A program made the position numbers and the translations under genes. Below the pieces are notes generated by a model. That model was not told the origin of the DNA, searched no databases, and was given only the letters and a program-made list of their open reading frames with translations. Shown here piece after piece: positions 52,117 through 59,946 of a DNA stretch of 64,000 nucleotides. Location of the stretch: contig JAFZRN010000014.1 in the NCBI GenBank assembly GCA_017619835.1, positions 1 to 64,000 on the forward strand. The letters run 5' to 3'. The first letter of the stretch is position 1; each line of letters starts with the position of its first letter. This stretch comes from Eubacterium sp. Its GTDB lineage: Bacteria; Bacillota; Clostridia; Lachnospirales; Lachnospiraceae.

Positions 52117-52473
52117 ATGGCAAGAATTAAAGGCGGAATGAACGCTAAAGCAAAGCATAATAAAGTACTTAAGGCAGCTAAAGGTTATAAAGGCGCAAGA
52201 AGTAAGCAGTACAGAGTTGCAAAACAGTCTGTAATGAGAGCTCAGGCTACAGCATTTGCTGGTCGTAAGGAGCGTAAGAGAGACTTCCGTAAGCTCTGGA
52301 TTGCACGTATCAATGCTGCTGCAAGAATGAACGATATCTCATACAGCCAGCTTATGCATGGTCTTAAGGTAGCAGGCGTAGATATGAACCGTAAGGTGCT
52401 TTCAGAGATAGCTATCAGTGATCCTGAAGGATTCACAAAGCTTGTTGAAGTAGCAAAGGCTGCACTTGCATAA
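52117..52473 (+). CDS. rplT: ribosomal protein L20
   Basis: This 118-residue 50S assembly protein has [19 protein letters not shown] at the start, the [20 protein letters not shown] segment, and a C-terminal RNA-binding domain ([20 protein letters not shown]). L20 often represses its own operon through the leader; the attenuated leader upstream of infC fits that. AGGAGG precedes the ATG. Confidence 0.97.
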   Translation: MARIKGGMNAKAKHNKVLKAAKGYKGARSKQYRVAKQSVMRAQATAFAGRKERKRDFRKLWIARINAAARMNDISYSQLMHGLKVAGVDMNRKVLSEIAISDPEGFTKLVEVAKAALA

Positions 52474-52489
52474 ATTTGCAAAATAGATA

Positions 52490-52518
52490 TTGACATCTAT
52501 ATATTAAAATGTTATCAT
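52490..52518 (+). promoter_or_regulatory. promoter of tRNA-Leu(AAG)
   Basis: TTGACA (52490-52495) and TATCAT (52513-52518) with 17-base spacing, just after rplT. Confidence 0.78.
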
Positions 52519-52520
52519 AC

Positions 52521-52547
52521 CATTCGTGCCGTAAAAAGGCACGAATG
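52521..52547 (+). other. leader hairpin before tRNA-Leu
   Basis: CATTCGTGCC (52521-52530) pairs perfectly with GGCACGAATG (52538-52547). It sits at the transcription start and ends four bases before the tRNA, like the hairpin before tRNA-Val at 13791-13814. Confidence 0.6.
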
Positions 52548-52551
52548 ATAC

Positions 52552-52635
52552 GCGGGAGTGCTGGAATTGGCAGACAGGCTAGACTAAGGATCTAGTGTTG
52601 GCAACGACGTGTGGGTTCAAGTCCCATCTCCCGCA
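52552..52635 (+). tRNA. tRNA-Leu (anticodon AAG)
   Basis: This is an 84-base class II tRNA with acceptor GCGGGAG/CTCCCGC, anticodon loop CTAAGGA within CTAGA/TCTAG, and a long variable arm. The A34 anticodon is less common in bacteria than GAG. Its 3' end forms part of a 63-bp perfect palindrome. Confidence 0.93.
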
Positions 52636-52686
52636 CACAAAAATAGCAGATGCATTGCATCTGCTATTTTTGTGTGCGGGAGATGG
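52624..52686. repeat. 63-bp perfect palindrome over the tRNA-Leu 3' end and terminator
   Basis: The arms 52624-52654 and 52656-52686 are exact reverse complements around one base. The left arm includes the last 12 bases of the tRNA. The inner part, GCAGATG/CATCTGC followed by TATTTTTG, would serve as a terminator. Confidence 0.9.
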
Positions 52687-52694
52687 AACAAATG

Positions 52695-52723
52695 GTTTAT
52701 ATTAGTTTATATTAGTTTATATT
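52695..52723 (+). repeat. 10-bp tandem repeat, 2.9 copies
   Basis: GTTTATATTA is repeated at 52695, 52705 and 52715, one helical turn apart, immediately upstream of the promoter of the REC-GGDEF gene. It may be a regulator-binding or curved-DNA element. Confidence 0.8.
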
Positions 52724-52749
52724 GCATTTTAATCGGTGTTTGATAAAAT
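52722..52749 (+). promoter_or_regulatory. promoter of the REC-GGDEF gene
   Basis: TTGCAT (52722-52727) and TAAAAT (52744-52749) with a 16-base spacer; the -35 abuts the tandem repeat. Confidence 0.5.
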
Positions 52750-52780
52750 GGTCTTATAAATATTCGGGGAGGTATTCTGT

Positions 52781-54538
52781 ATGGTTAATTGGGTGATAGT
52801 AGTAGATGATAAAGAAAATAATCTTGAACTCGCTGATAAACTGCTAAGTGAAAACGGTATGAGAGTATCAACCTTTACTTCGGGAAAGGATATGCTTGAA
52901 TATATAAAGGAAAATGATACACCGGATCTTTTGCTTATTGATGTGAATATGCCCGAAATGGATGGATTTGAGACATTAAGTCTTCTTAGAAAATATGAAG
53001 CTGAACTGGGATATAACGAGACACCGGTTATTTTCCTTACTTCCGACAATAATGTCGATAATGAGATAAAGGGTTTTCGTCAGGGTGTGGCTGATTATAT
53101 AAATAAACCTTTTGTTCCGGAGGTTTTTCTTGCTCGTGTGAATAATATAATCACTATGCAGACGTCACTTGTCAATCTTAAGACAGAAGCAACTATTGAT
53201 AAGCTGACAGGCCTTCTCAATAATGAAGCTTCATATGTTGAGTTCTCTCAAATGTGTTCGACCAAGAACGGATGTCTCATGGTTCTTGATATTGATAACT
53301 TTCAGAATATCAATGAGCTCTATGATAATGAAACAGGTGATAAAGTTCTTGTAAAGTTTGCCGGTATTCTGAGAGATGTATTTCCGTTGGGAAGCAGGAT
53401 AGGAAGGATCGGCGGAGATAAATTCATTGTTTTTGCAAGAGGGATAGAAACTAAAGAAGCTGTTAAAGAGCTTTCGGATAAACTTAATACGGCTGTTATA
53501 GAACAGACAAAAGAGATACTGGTTAAGGATGAGATACCTATCAGTGTTTCAATGGGTGCTGTAATGGTTCCGAGACTCGGTAATGATTATCAGTCTCTTC
53601 TTAAGCTTGCAAATAAATCCTTAAGATATGTTAAGAAGAATAATAAGCATGGATTCAGCATTTATTCAACCCAGACCATGTATGAAGACGATAAGGGAAA
53701 GATAATCCCTAATATGAAGGAGATCACGGAGATCGTCGGTGAAAATAATATTGCCAATGTTGCAATGCAGCTTGATCTGGAATCATTTTCATTTGCTTAC
53801 AGATTTGCAACGAGATACTTTGTAAGAAACAAGAATAATTATTGTAAAGTTCTCTTTACACTTATAAAGACAGACGGTATTAATGAAAAAGAATATAGAA
53901 GATATACAGATGATTTTGGCTATTATCTGAGAGAATCATTAAGAAAGTCCGATATACTTACAAGAAGCAGATTTAATCAGTATTTTGTCCTCCTTACTGA
54001 TATAAAGGAAGAGTTTGTAAATAATCTTATAGAGAATCTTCTTGGAAAATGGGATGATAAATATAATTTCAGCCTGAATATAATGTATGAAGTGGATTAT
54101 GTCAGAAATGACGGAAGCAACGATGTAAATAGTGTCGGGGCTAATATTGTCATGATAGACGATGATGAAGAAAGTGTATTTTACGCGGAGTCTGTTCTTA
54201 AAGAAAGTGGTTTTATGCTTACTTCGTTTAATACCGGTGCTGATTTTCTTAATTATGTCCAGACAATAGAGAGAGTTCCGGATCTTATCCTTCTGGATAC
54301 TGATCTTCCGGGTATCAGCGGATTTGAGATAATGGAGAAGCTTCAGAAAATGGATAATGCTATAAGTACTGTTCCTGTTATGCTTCTTACTGATTCAAAT
54401 GATAGTGAAACTGAAGTAAAAGGATTAAAGATGGGAGCGCTGGATTGTATATCAAAGCCTATCATACCTGAAGTCCTTAAAGCCAGAGTAAACCATATAC
54501 TGCAGATGATCCTTTTAAAGAATAAGTATAAAAAGTGA
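52781..54538 (+). CDS. REC-GGDEF(degenerate)-REC signalling protein
   Basis: This protein has 585 residues. The first receiver (1-125) has phospho-acceptor D54 in LLIDVNMPEMDG and Lys in YINKPFVP. A GGDEF domain (about 135-300) has LDIDNFQNINELYDNETGD, but its signature reads GGDKF (211-215), with Lys in place of the catalytic Glu. A second GGDEF-like or helical region (about 310-460) keeps only a loose fold. A second receiver (about 468-585) has D506 in LILLDTDLPGISG and Lys in CISKPIIP. Cyclase activity is therefore doubtful; two intact receivers suggest a signal-integrating hub. GGGGAGG is seven bases before the ATG. Confidence 0.85.
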   Translation: MVNWVIVVDDKENNLELADKLLSENGMRVSTFTSGKDMLEYIKENDTPDLLLIDVNMPEMDGFETLSLLRKYEAELGYNETPVIFLTSDNNVDNEIKGFRQGVADYINKPFVPEVFLARVNNIITMQTSLVNLKTEATIDKLTGLLNNEASYVEFSQMCSTKNGCLMVLDIDNFQNINELYDNETGDKVLVKFAGILRDVFPLGSRIGRIGGDKFIVFARGIETKEAVKELSDKLNTAVIEQTKEILVKDEIPISVSMGAVMVPRLGNDYQSLLKLANKSLRYVKKNNKHGFSIYSTQTMYEDDKGKIIPNMKEITEIVGENNIANVAMQLDLESFSFAYRFATRYFVRNKNNYCKVLFTLIKTDGINEKEYRRYTDDFGYYLRESLRKSDILTRSRFNQYFVLLTDIKEEFVNNLIENLLGKWDDKYNFSLNIMYEVDYVRNDGSNDVNSVGANIVMIDDDEESVFYAESVLKESGFMLTSFNTGADFLNYVQTIERVPDLILLDTDLPGISGFEIMEKLQKMDNAISTVPVMLLTDSNDSETEVKGLKMGALDCISKPIIPEVLKARVNHILQMILLKNKYKK

Positions 54539-54563
54539 TCCATCAGGAGATAAATACTATATA

Positions 54564-54592
54564 TTGTGTTTATCCGGTTTTGATTGTATAAT
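54564..54592 (+). promoter_or_regulatory. promoter of the SLH-like gene
   Basis: TTGTGT (54564-54569) and TATAAT (54587-54592) with 17-base spacing. Confidence 0.55.
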
Positions 54593-54644
54593 ATATATTG
54601 TTTTTCATAGGACCTGCTTATGTTTCGTATTTGGAGGATGGCAA

Positions 54645-55028
54645 ATGGACGAAATGTTTAGTGTTGGGGATTTTATTGAAATGCTTGATGAGGACGTGGT
54701 CTCGTGGTCATGGTGGACCGAGGATCAGGACCTTATGAATTGGGACAGACAGCTTGACAGAAGAACAGCAGCCAGGCTGATACATATGTATATGAAGGTT
54801 GTTAAGAGGGTTGAGGACCTGAAGGATATAACACCTGCATATGAGCTTAGGGACCTTTTTGACTGCCGTGTGTGTGCTAATCATGTTGCACAGGTTTATT
54901 TAAGAGGTATCATGCCCGGAGTTAAAGTGGGGGACATTGAGATATTTGATGTTTATAAAGATGTTAGCAGAGAAGAGGCTGAAGATATTCTAAAGCAATT
55001 TTCTAATATAAATAACGTAATTTTATAA
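54645..55028 (+). CDS. small protein with S-layer-homology-like domain
   Basis: This 127-residue protein has no signal peptide. Residues 40-125 resemble an SLH-type repeat pair: RRTAARLIHMYMKVV, LRDLFDCRVCANHVAQVYLRGIMPG, and VSREEAEDILKQF. The start is very acidic with several Trp. ATG 54645 is preferred because GGAGGA is seven bases upstream; an in-frame extension to 54564 would run through the promoter. SLH domains usually anchor surface proteins to the wall, which does not fit a leaderless protein, so the resemblance may be structural only. Confidence 0.68.
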   Translation: MDEMFSVGDFIEMLDEDVVSWSWWTEDQDLMNWDRQLDRRTAARLIHMYMKVVKRVEDLKDITPAYELRDLFDCRVCANHVAQVYLRGIMPGVKVGDIEIFDVYKDVSREEAEDILKQFSNINNVIL

Positions 55029-55066
55029 ATATCGTACATTTTTTACAAAAATTACACATATTGTCG

Positions 55067-55095
55067 TTGTAATTATCAATATAAAATGATAAAAT
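55067..55095 (+). promoter_or_regulatory. promoter of the riboswitch-pilin unit
   Basis: TTGTAA (55067-55072) and TAAAAT (55090-55095) with 17-base spacing place the transcript start just before the aptamer. Confidence 0.6.
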
Positions 55096-55108
55096 ACATA
55101 TATAAATA

Positions 55109-55198
55109 TTCGGCAAAGCAGGAGTGATCCTGTGACGCAAAGCTATAGGACCTTGGAATCTAGGGGTGAGAGCTTATATCCCAAGGCAGCCAGTTGCA
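55109..55198 (+). promoter_or_regulatory. cyclic di-GMP-I (GEMM) riboswitch
   Basis: The aptamer core is recognisable. GGCAAAGC is followed by the hairpin CAGGAgtgaTCCTG, then GACGCAAAGC and the second arm CCTTGG...CCAAGG leading to GCAGCCAGTTGC. These match the GEMM conserved positions around the ligand. CCAGTT (55190-55195) at the 3' edge can pair with AACTGG (55226-55231) in the terminator. This offers a switch between antiterminated and terminated forms; the direction of control is not certain by eye. Confidence 0.88.
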
Positions 55199-55219
55199 TT
55201 ATACGTATTTTGAATTTAT

Positions 55220-55258
55220 CCCGGAAACTGGTCTATAGTTTTCCGGGTTATTTTGTTT
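55220..55258 (+). terminator. riboswitch expression-platform terminator
   Basis: CCCGGAAACT (55220-55229) pairs with AGTTTTCCGGG (55237-55247) with one bulge, followed by TTATTTTGTTT, 58 bases before the pilin start. Confidence 0.85.
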
Positions 55259-55316
55259 AATATTTCTTTTTATAATTTCTATATACACTATGTTTCCGAA
55301 ATGTGTGGTGATGATT

Positions 55317-56030
55317 ATGAGAAATAATAGGGGTTTTTCTTTAATAGAATTAGTTATCGTTATAGCTATAATGGCAATTCTTGCCTCAGTTGTAGTTCCT
55401 GCTATAATCAGATATATTGATAAGTCCAGAAAAGCCATGGATGTCCAGACTGCTCAGGTTATTTATCAGGCTTGTGAACTTGCTATGACAAGTGGTAATG
55501 ACGCTGCATATGAAGGCTGGAGTGTATGTGCTACCATGTTTTCGAGTCATGGTGCTTATAACGGCCATGCTTATGGTAATTCTGAAGGATACGGCAAGGG
55601 TGATAGTACAGCTGATGCAAATATGTTAGCAAATGGATGTTATAATATGCGTCCTGTTGCCTGGTGTCGAGGTGTAAACGTAAATAATTGGCAAAATACA
55701 CTTTTTAAGAGCGTAATAGATACAGGCAGAGGTGGTGATGAACAGAGAGCATTTACTGATGAGATGCTTTACTGTATGGCACAGGAAGAGGCGCGTGGTG
55801 GAAATGCCACAAATAACAGGAATTTTGACGGCGAAACTGATCTTGGATTCAGATATAAGCATAGAAAAGGAATCAAAACATTATCTGGTCAATATAAAAA
55901 TCCGGAATGCTGGATCATTTATAGAAGAGATGATAATGGTAATCCTGAAATCTGGGTTGGATATAAAAGCGGTAATATTCAGCCTCTTTGCAGGATTTAT
56001 CCGGATCCCGCTCAGGATTATAAGCAGTAA
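55317..56030 (+). CDS. type IV pilin-like protein (prepilin leader)
   Basis: This 237-residue protein has a class III leader: the short basic MRNNRG, a predicted prepilin-peptidase cut between Gly6 and Phe7, then FSLIELVIVIAIMAILASVVV with Glu at position +5 of the mature form. The globular part has several Cys, Trp and Gly-rich segments and no known domain I recognise. No pilB, pilC or pilD lies beside it, so assembly would depend on genes elsewhere. It is preceded by a c-di-GMP riboswitch, echoing c-di-GMP control of pilA in Clostridioides. The ribosome binding site (GGTG) is weak. Confidence 0.87.
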   Translation: MRNNRGFSLIELVIVIAIMAILASVVVPAIIRYIDKSRKAMDVQTAQVIYQACELAMTSGNDAAYEGWSVCATMFSSHGAYNGHAYGNSEGYGKGDSTADANMLANGCYNMRPVAWCRGVNVNNWQNTLFKSVIDTGRGGDEQRAFTDEMLYCMAQEEARGGNATNNRNFDGETDLGFRYKHRKGIKTLSGQYKNPECWIIYRRDDNGNPEIWVGYKSGNIQPLCRIYPDPAQDYKQ

Positions 56031-56064
56031 TTAAGATCATAAATTATCTGATATAGTTTGATCA

Positions 56065-56100
56065 AATAAAAGGGTTAAGATTTTAACCCTTTTATTTTTA
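56065..56100 (+). terminator. terminator of the pilin gene
   Basis: AATAAAAGGGTTAA (56065-56078) pairs perfectly with TTAACCCTTTTATT (56083-56096), followed by TTTA. Confidence 0.9.
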
Positions 56101-56108
56101 TTACTTAC

Positions 56109-56137
56109 TTGTATTTAAGACATAATTTTGGTACATT
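56109..56137 (+). promoter_or_regulatory. promoter of the polyamine transporter operon
   Basis: TTGTAT (56109-56114) and TACATT (56132-56137) with 17-base spacing, 44 bases before the chosen potA start. Confidence 0.55.
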
Positions 56138-56180
56138 ATATTCTGTCGGTTTTAATGAGTATTTACAGGAGATTACTGAT

Positions 56181-57236
56181 TTGGAAAACGAAAAACATGC
56201 AGCCCTTATCGAACTTAAGGGACTTACAAAAAACTTTGAAGATCAGCAGGTACTTAAAGGTATCGATCTTACTATTCATGAAAATGAATTCCTGACTCTG
56301 CTTGGTCCTTCCGGTTGTGGCAAGACCACTACCTTAAGGATAATCGCAGGCTTTGAAGAGCCCTCGGGAGGAGAGGTTCTTTTTGATGGGATTGATATCA
56401 CCAAGATACCTTCATATAAGAGAGAGGTTAATACAGTATTTCAGAAGTATGCCCTTTTTCCTTTTTTGAATGTTTATGATAATGTGGCTTTTGGTCTTAA
56501 GATAAAGAAGATGGATAAGGCTGTTATTGATCATAAGGTTTCTGCAATGCTTGATCTTGTAGGTCTTTCCGGTTATTCAAAAAGAGATGTTTCATCTCTT
56601 TCCGGCGGACAACAGCAGAGAGTGGCCATTGCGAGAGCCCTTGTGAATGAGCCTAAGATACTTCTTCTTGATGAGCCTCTGGGAGCTCTGGATGCAAAAC
56701 TCAGGAAAGACATGCAGATAGAGCTTAAGAAGATTCAGAAAGAAGTCGGCATCACATTTATCTTTGTAACGCATGATCAGGAAGAGGCTCTTTCGATGAG
56801 TGATACAGTTGTCGTTATGAACGAAGGTATCATCCAGCAGGTTGGAACTCCCGAGGATATCTATAATGAGCCCGAGAACAGATTCGTTGCAAGCTTTATC
56901 GGTGACTCCAATATCATTGAAGCTGTTATGAAAAAAGATCTTCTTGTTTCCTTCGACGGAGAGGACTTTGTCTGTGTAGATAAAGGATTTAAGAATAATG
57001 AAGATGTAGAGGTTGTTATAAGGCCTGAAGATATAGATATAGTTAAGCCCAAGGACGCTAAGGTAAAGGGTGTGGTTAAGTCGATAATCTTCAAGGGTGT
57101 CCATCACGAGATTGTTGTTGAAACCCCGAACCGTGATTATCTGATCCATACCACGGATTATTATGAACCGGGTCTTAAGGTCGGACTTAGTTTCGGTCCT
57201 GATGAGATTCATGTCATGTACCCGATGGAGTGGTAG
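56181..57236 (+). CDS. potA: spermidine/putrescine ABC transporter ATPase
   Basis: This is the ATP-binding subunit of a polyamine importer, 351 residues. Walker A is GPSGCGKT (42-49), the Q-loop is VFQKYALFP, the signature is [15 protein letters not shown], Walker B is [12 protein letters not shown] and the switch is THDQEEA. The C-terminal TOBE-like regulatory domain begins near residue 255. I take TTG 56181 as the start, with AGGAG nine bases upstream; the longer in-frame TTG at 56109 coincides with the -35 box. potB follows 25 bases downstream. Confidence 0.95.
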   Translation: MENEKHAALIELKGLTKNFEDQQVLKGIDLTIHENEFLTLLGPSGCGKTTTLRIIAGFEEPSGGEVLFDGIDITKIPSYKREVNTVFQKYALFPFLNVYDNVAFGLKIKKMDKAVIDHKVSAMLDLVGLSGYSKRDVSSLSGGQQQRVAIARALVNEPKILLLDEPLGALDAKLRKDMQIELKKIQKEVGITFIFVTHDQEEALSMSDTVVVMNEGIIQQVGTPEDIYNEPENRFVASFIGDSNIIEAVMKKDLLVSFDGEDFVCVDKGFKNNEDVEVVIRPEDIDIVKPKDAKVKGVVKSIIFKGVHHEIVVETPNRDYLIHTTDYYEPGLKVGLSFGPDEIHVMYPMEW

Positions 57237-57261
57237 TAATAATTCTAAAAGGAAGTAACTG

Positions 57262-58098
57262 ATGAAACACTACACTAAACTAATCCGCCCATATATCATA
57301 TGGTCGATCATCATAATAATAGTGCCGCTTCTTCTTATCGTTCTTTATTCGGTGACTACAGGTGGAAATGAGCTCGTAAACATCCGCTTTACTATGGAAA
57401 ACTTTAAGAAGATCGGTGAACCTATCTATCTCGATGTAATGAAGAAATCATTTACACTGGGACTTATTTCTGTTGCAATCTGCCTTGTGCTTGGTTACAT
57501 ACTTGCTTACTTTATCACAAGGTTCAAGGATTCTACCCAGGATCTTCTTATATTGCTTGTAACTATCCCTATGTGGATCAATACACTTCTCAGGACATAT
57601 GCATGGATAAGCCTTCTTTCCGATAACGGACTTATCAACAGCTTCCTGGGTCTTTTCGGTATGGATGCAAGAAGCTTCATGTATACTGATTTTGCCGTGC
57701 TTATCGGACTTATCAGTGATATATTGCCGTTTATGGTAATTCCCATCCACACATCCATAAGAAAGATAGATCCGTCGCTTATCGAGGCTTCACATGATCT
57801 CGGAGCTAACCGTATCCAGACATTTGTAAATGTCATCCTGAAGATGTCTATTCCCGGAGTCATCAACGGTATAATGATGACATTCCTTCTCTCGATTTCT
57901 ACCTTCGTCATTCCCAAGCTGCTTGGCGGAGGACAATATACTCTTATCGGTAACCTGATCGAGAATCAGTTTATCTCTGTCGGAGACTGGAACTTCGGTT
58001 CTGCGATCTCCATCATATTAACTTTGATCATCCTTCTCGGACTTACACTTATGAAACGTTTTGATAAGGAAGATAAGGAGGAGCAAAGTGCAGGATAG
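57262..58098 (+). CDS. potB: spermidine/putrescine ABC transporter permease PotB
   Basis: This 278-residue permease has six predicted helices and the cytoplasmic EAA loop IEASHDLGANRIQTFVNVILKMS near residue 173, which docks on PotA. NTLLRTYAWISLLSDNGLINSFLG is typical of PotB. AGGAAGTAACTG precedes the ATG. The gene overlaps the start of the PotC-PotD fusion by 11 bases, so the two permeases are translationally coupled. Confidence 0.94.
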   Translation: MKHYTKLIRPYIIWSIIIIIVPLLLIVLYSVTTGGNELVNIRFTMENFKKIGEPIYLDVMKKSFTLGLISVAICLVLGYILAYFITRFKDSTQDLLILLVTIPMWINTLLRTYAWISLLSDNGLINSFLGLFGMDARSFMYTDFAVLIGLISDILPFMVIPIHTSIRKIDPSLIEASHDLGANRIQTFVNVILKMSIPGVINGIMMTFLLSISTFVIPKLLGGGQYTLIGNLIENQFISVGDWNFGSAISIILTLIILLGLTLMKRFDKEDKEEQSAG

Positions 58099-59914
58099 CA
58101 GAAGTAAAAAAGCATTATATATAATTTATATCGCATGTCTGTTCGCTTTCTTTTATCTTCCGATAGTTGTCATGATGGTATTCTCTTTTAATTCATCCAA
58201 GAGCCTTACCAGTATGACCGGATTTTCTTTAAGATGGTATGAGAGACTTATAACAGACGGCTCAATCATGAGAGCTGTATATGTTTCGCTTACTATAGCG
58301 ATATTTGCGACATTTATATCTACTGTACTCGGTACAATAACCGCTATCGGTCTTTCCAAGAGCAGAAAGATTGTTAAGGATGTTGTCCTTAATGTGAATA
58401 ATATCCCGATCATGAATCCTGATATCGTAACAGCTATCAGTCTTATGATCCTTTTCTCATCAGCGATGATAGCTAAGGGCTATATGACCATGCTTCTTGC
58501 ACATATAGCATTCTGTACCCCTTACGTTATTACTTCGGTATATCCTAAGGTAAGACAGCTGGATCCTTCAATTGCCGACGCTGCAATGGATCTTGGAGCA
58601 ACACCGTTTGAAGCACTTATGAAGGTTATCATTCCGATGCTGAAGGATGGTATATATGCAGGTATCCTTCTTGCGTTTACAATGAGTTTCGATGATTTCG
58701 TCATCTCTTACTTTGTAACGGGTAACGGTGTCGAAAACATTTCCATAGTCGTATATAACATGACCAAGAGGACTAACCCTACGATAAATGCGCTCTCGAC
58801 CATCGTTATTCTGGTGATTGCTATTCTTATCATTCTCTCGAAGATAATGCCGGCTATGCTTAAGAATACGATTAGAAAGATCGTAATCGTTGGATTTATA
58901 CTTGTGCTGGGGCTTACTATTTTTTCCGGAATCAGAGGTCATGAAAAGACTCTCAGAGTATTTAATGCCGGTGAATATATCGATCCTGAGCTTGTTACCA
59001 AGTTCGAGGAGGAATATGACTGCAGTGTCATATATGAGACGTTTGATTCTAATGAATCTATGTATACGAAGCTTATGAGTGGTTCTCAGTACGATATTCT
59101 GATACCGAGTGATTATATGATAGAGAGACTTATCAAAGAAGATATGCTCCAGCCTGTTGACTGGTCGCTTATCACTAATAAGGATGAGCTCGACCCAGAG
59201 AATCTTGATTATGCATATGATCCCGGAAACAAGTATTCTGTTCCTTATTTCGTTGGAACGGTCGGAATCCTGTATGATAAGAATAAGGTTGATGAGGCCG
59301 ATCTTAAGGATGGCTGGGAGCTTCTCAGAAATGAGAAGTATGCCGGAGACATCTATATGTATGACTCTGAAAGAGACAGCTTCATGATCGCCTTAAAGGC
59401 TCTCGGATATTCTATGAATACGACCAGCAAGAAAGAAATAGACGAAGCCTATGAATGGCTTCTTGAGCAGAAGAAGGATATGGATGTTGTCTATGCAGGT
59501 GATGATGTCATGGATAATATGATAGCCGGTAATAAAGCGATCGCAGTTGTATATTCCGGAGACGGTGCCTATATAATGGCCGAAAATGAGGACCTTGGAT
59601 ATTTTGAGCCTGAAGAAGGAACCAACGAGTGGTGTGATGCTATGGTCCTTACGAAGGATTGTACCGATAAAGAACTTGCGGAAGCCTTTATGGATTATAT
59701 GCTTGAATATGATAATGTATATCAGAATTCACTTTTTATCGGATATACAACACCTGTCGTAAAAGTAAGGGAAGATTTCAAGGTTCAGGAATATGACGGT
59801 ATAAATGCCTATACACCTGAATTCGGTGCGCTTAATAATGAAATGTTCAGATATCAGGATAAGAAGACAAAGCAGTATTATTCGGATCTCTGGACCAAGA
59901 TAAAAGCATATTAA
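58088..59914 (+). CDS. potCD: PotC-PotD fusion: permease joined to polyamine-binding protein
   Basis: This 608-residue protein combines the second permease with the substrate-binding protein. Residues 1-265 are PotC: six helices and an EAA loop ADAAMDLGATPFEALMKVIIP. An extra helix (about 270-290, IVIVGFILVLGLTIF) then exports the PotD part (about 297-608): LRVFNAGEYIDPELVTKFEEEY, YDILIPSDYMIERL, YSVPYFVGTVGILYD and the C-terminal lobe. The binding domain is thus tethered to the permease instead of being a lipoprotein. GTG 58088 is the start, with AAGGAGGAG just before it; upstream in-frame codons belong to potB. Confidence 0.9.
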   Translation: MQDSRSKKALYIIYIACLFAFFYLPIVVMMVFSFNSSKSLTSMTGFSLRWYERLITDGSIMRAVYVSLTIAIFATFISTVLGTITAIGLSKSRKIVKDVVLNVNNIPIMNPDIVTAISLMILFSSAMIAKGYMTMLLAHIAFCTPYVITSVYPKVRQLDPSIADAAMDLGATPFEALMKVIIPMLKDGIYAGILLAFTMSFDDFVISYFVTGNGVENISIVVYNMTKRTNPTINALSTIVILVIAILIILSKIMPAMLKNTIRKIVIVGFILVLGLTIFSGIRGHEKTLRVFNAGEYIDPELVTKFEEEYDCSVIYETFDSNESMYTKLMSGSQYDILIPSDYMIERLIKEDMLQPVDWSLITNKDELDPENLDYAYDPGNKYSVPYFVGTVGILYDKNKVDEADLKDGWELLRNEKYAGDIYMYDSERDSFMIALKALGYSMNTTSKKEIDEAYEWLLEQKKDMDVVYAGDDVMDNMIAGNKAIAVVYSGDGAYIMAENEDLGYFEPEEGTNEWCDAMVLTKDCTDKELAEAFMDYMLEYDNVYQNSLFIGYTTPVVKVREDFKVQEYDGINAYTPEFGALNNEMFRYQDKKTKQYYSDLWTKIKAY

Positions 59915-59946
59915 CGAAAACATTTTACTTTTTATAAGAGGTTAAG

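Noticed and set aside
56109..56180. 24-residue N-terminal extension of PotA from TTG 56109
   Set aside because: The TTG is part of a good -35 box and follows the pilin terminator; no ribosome binding site.
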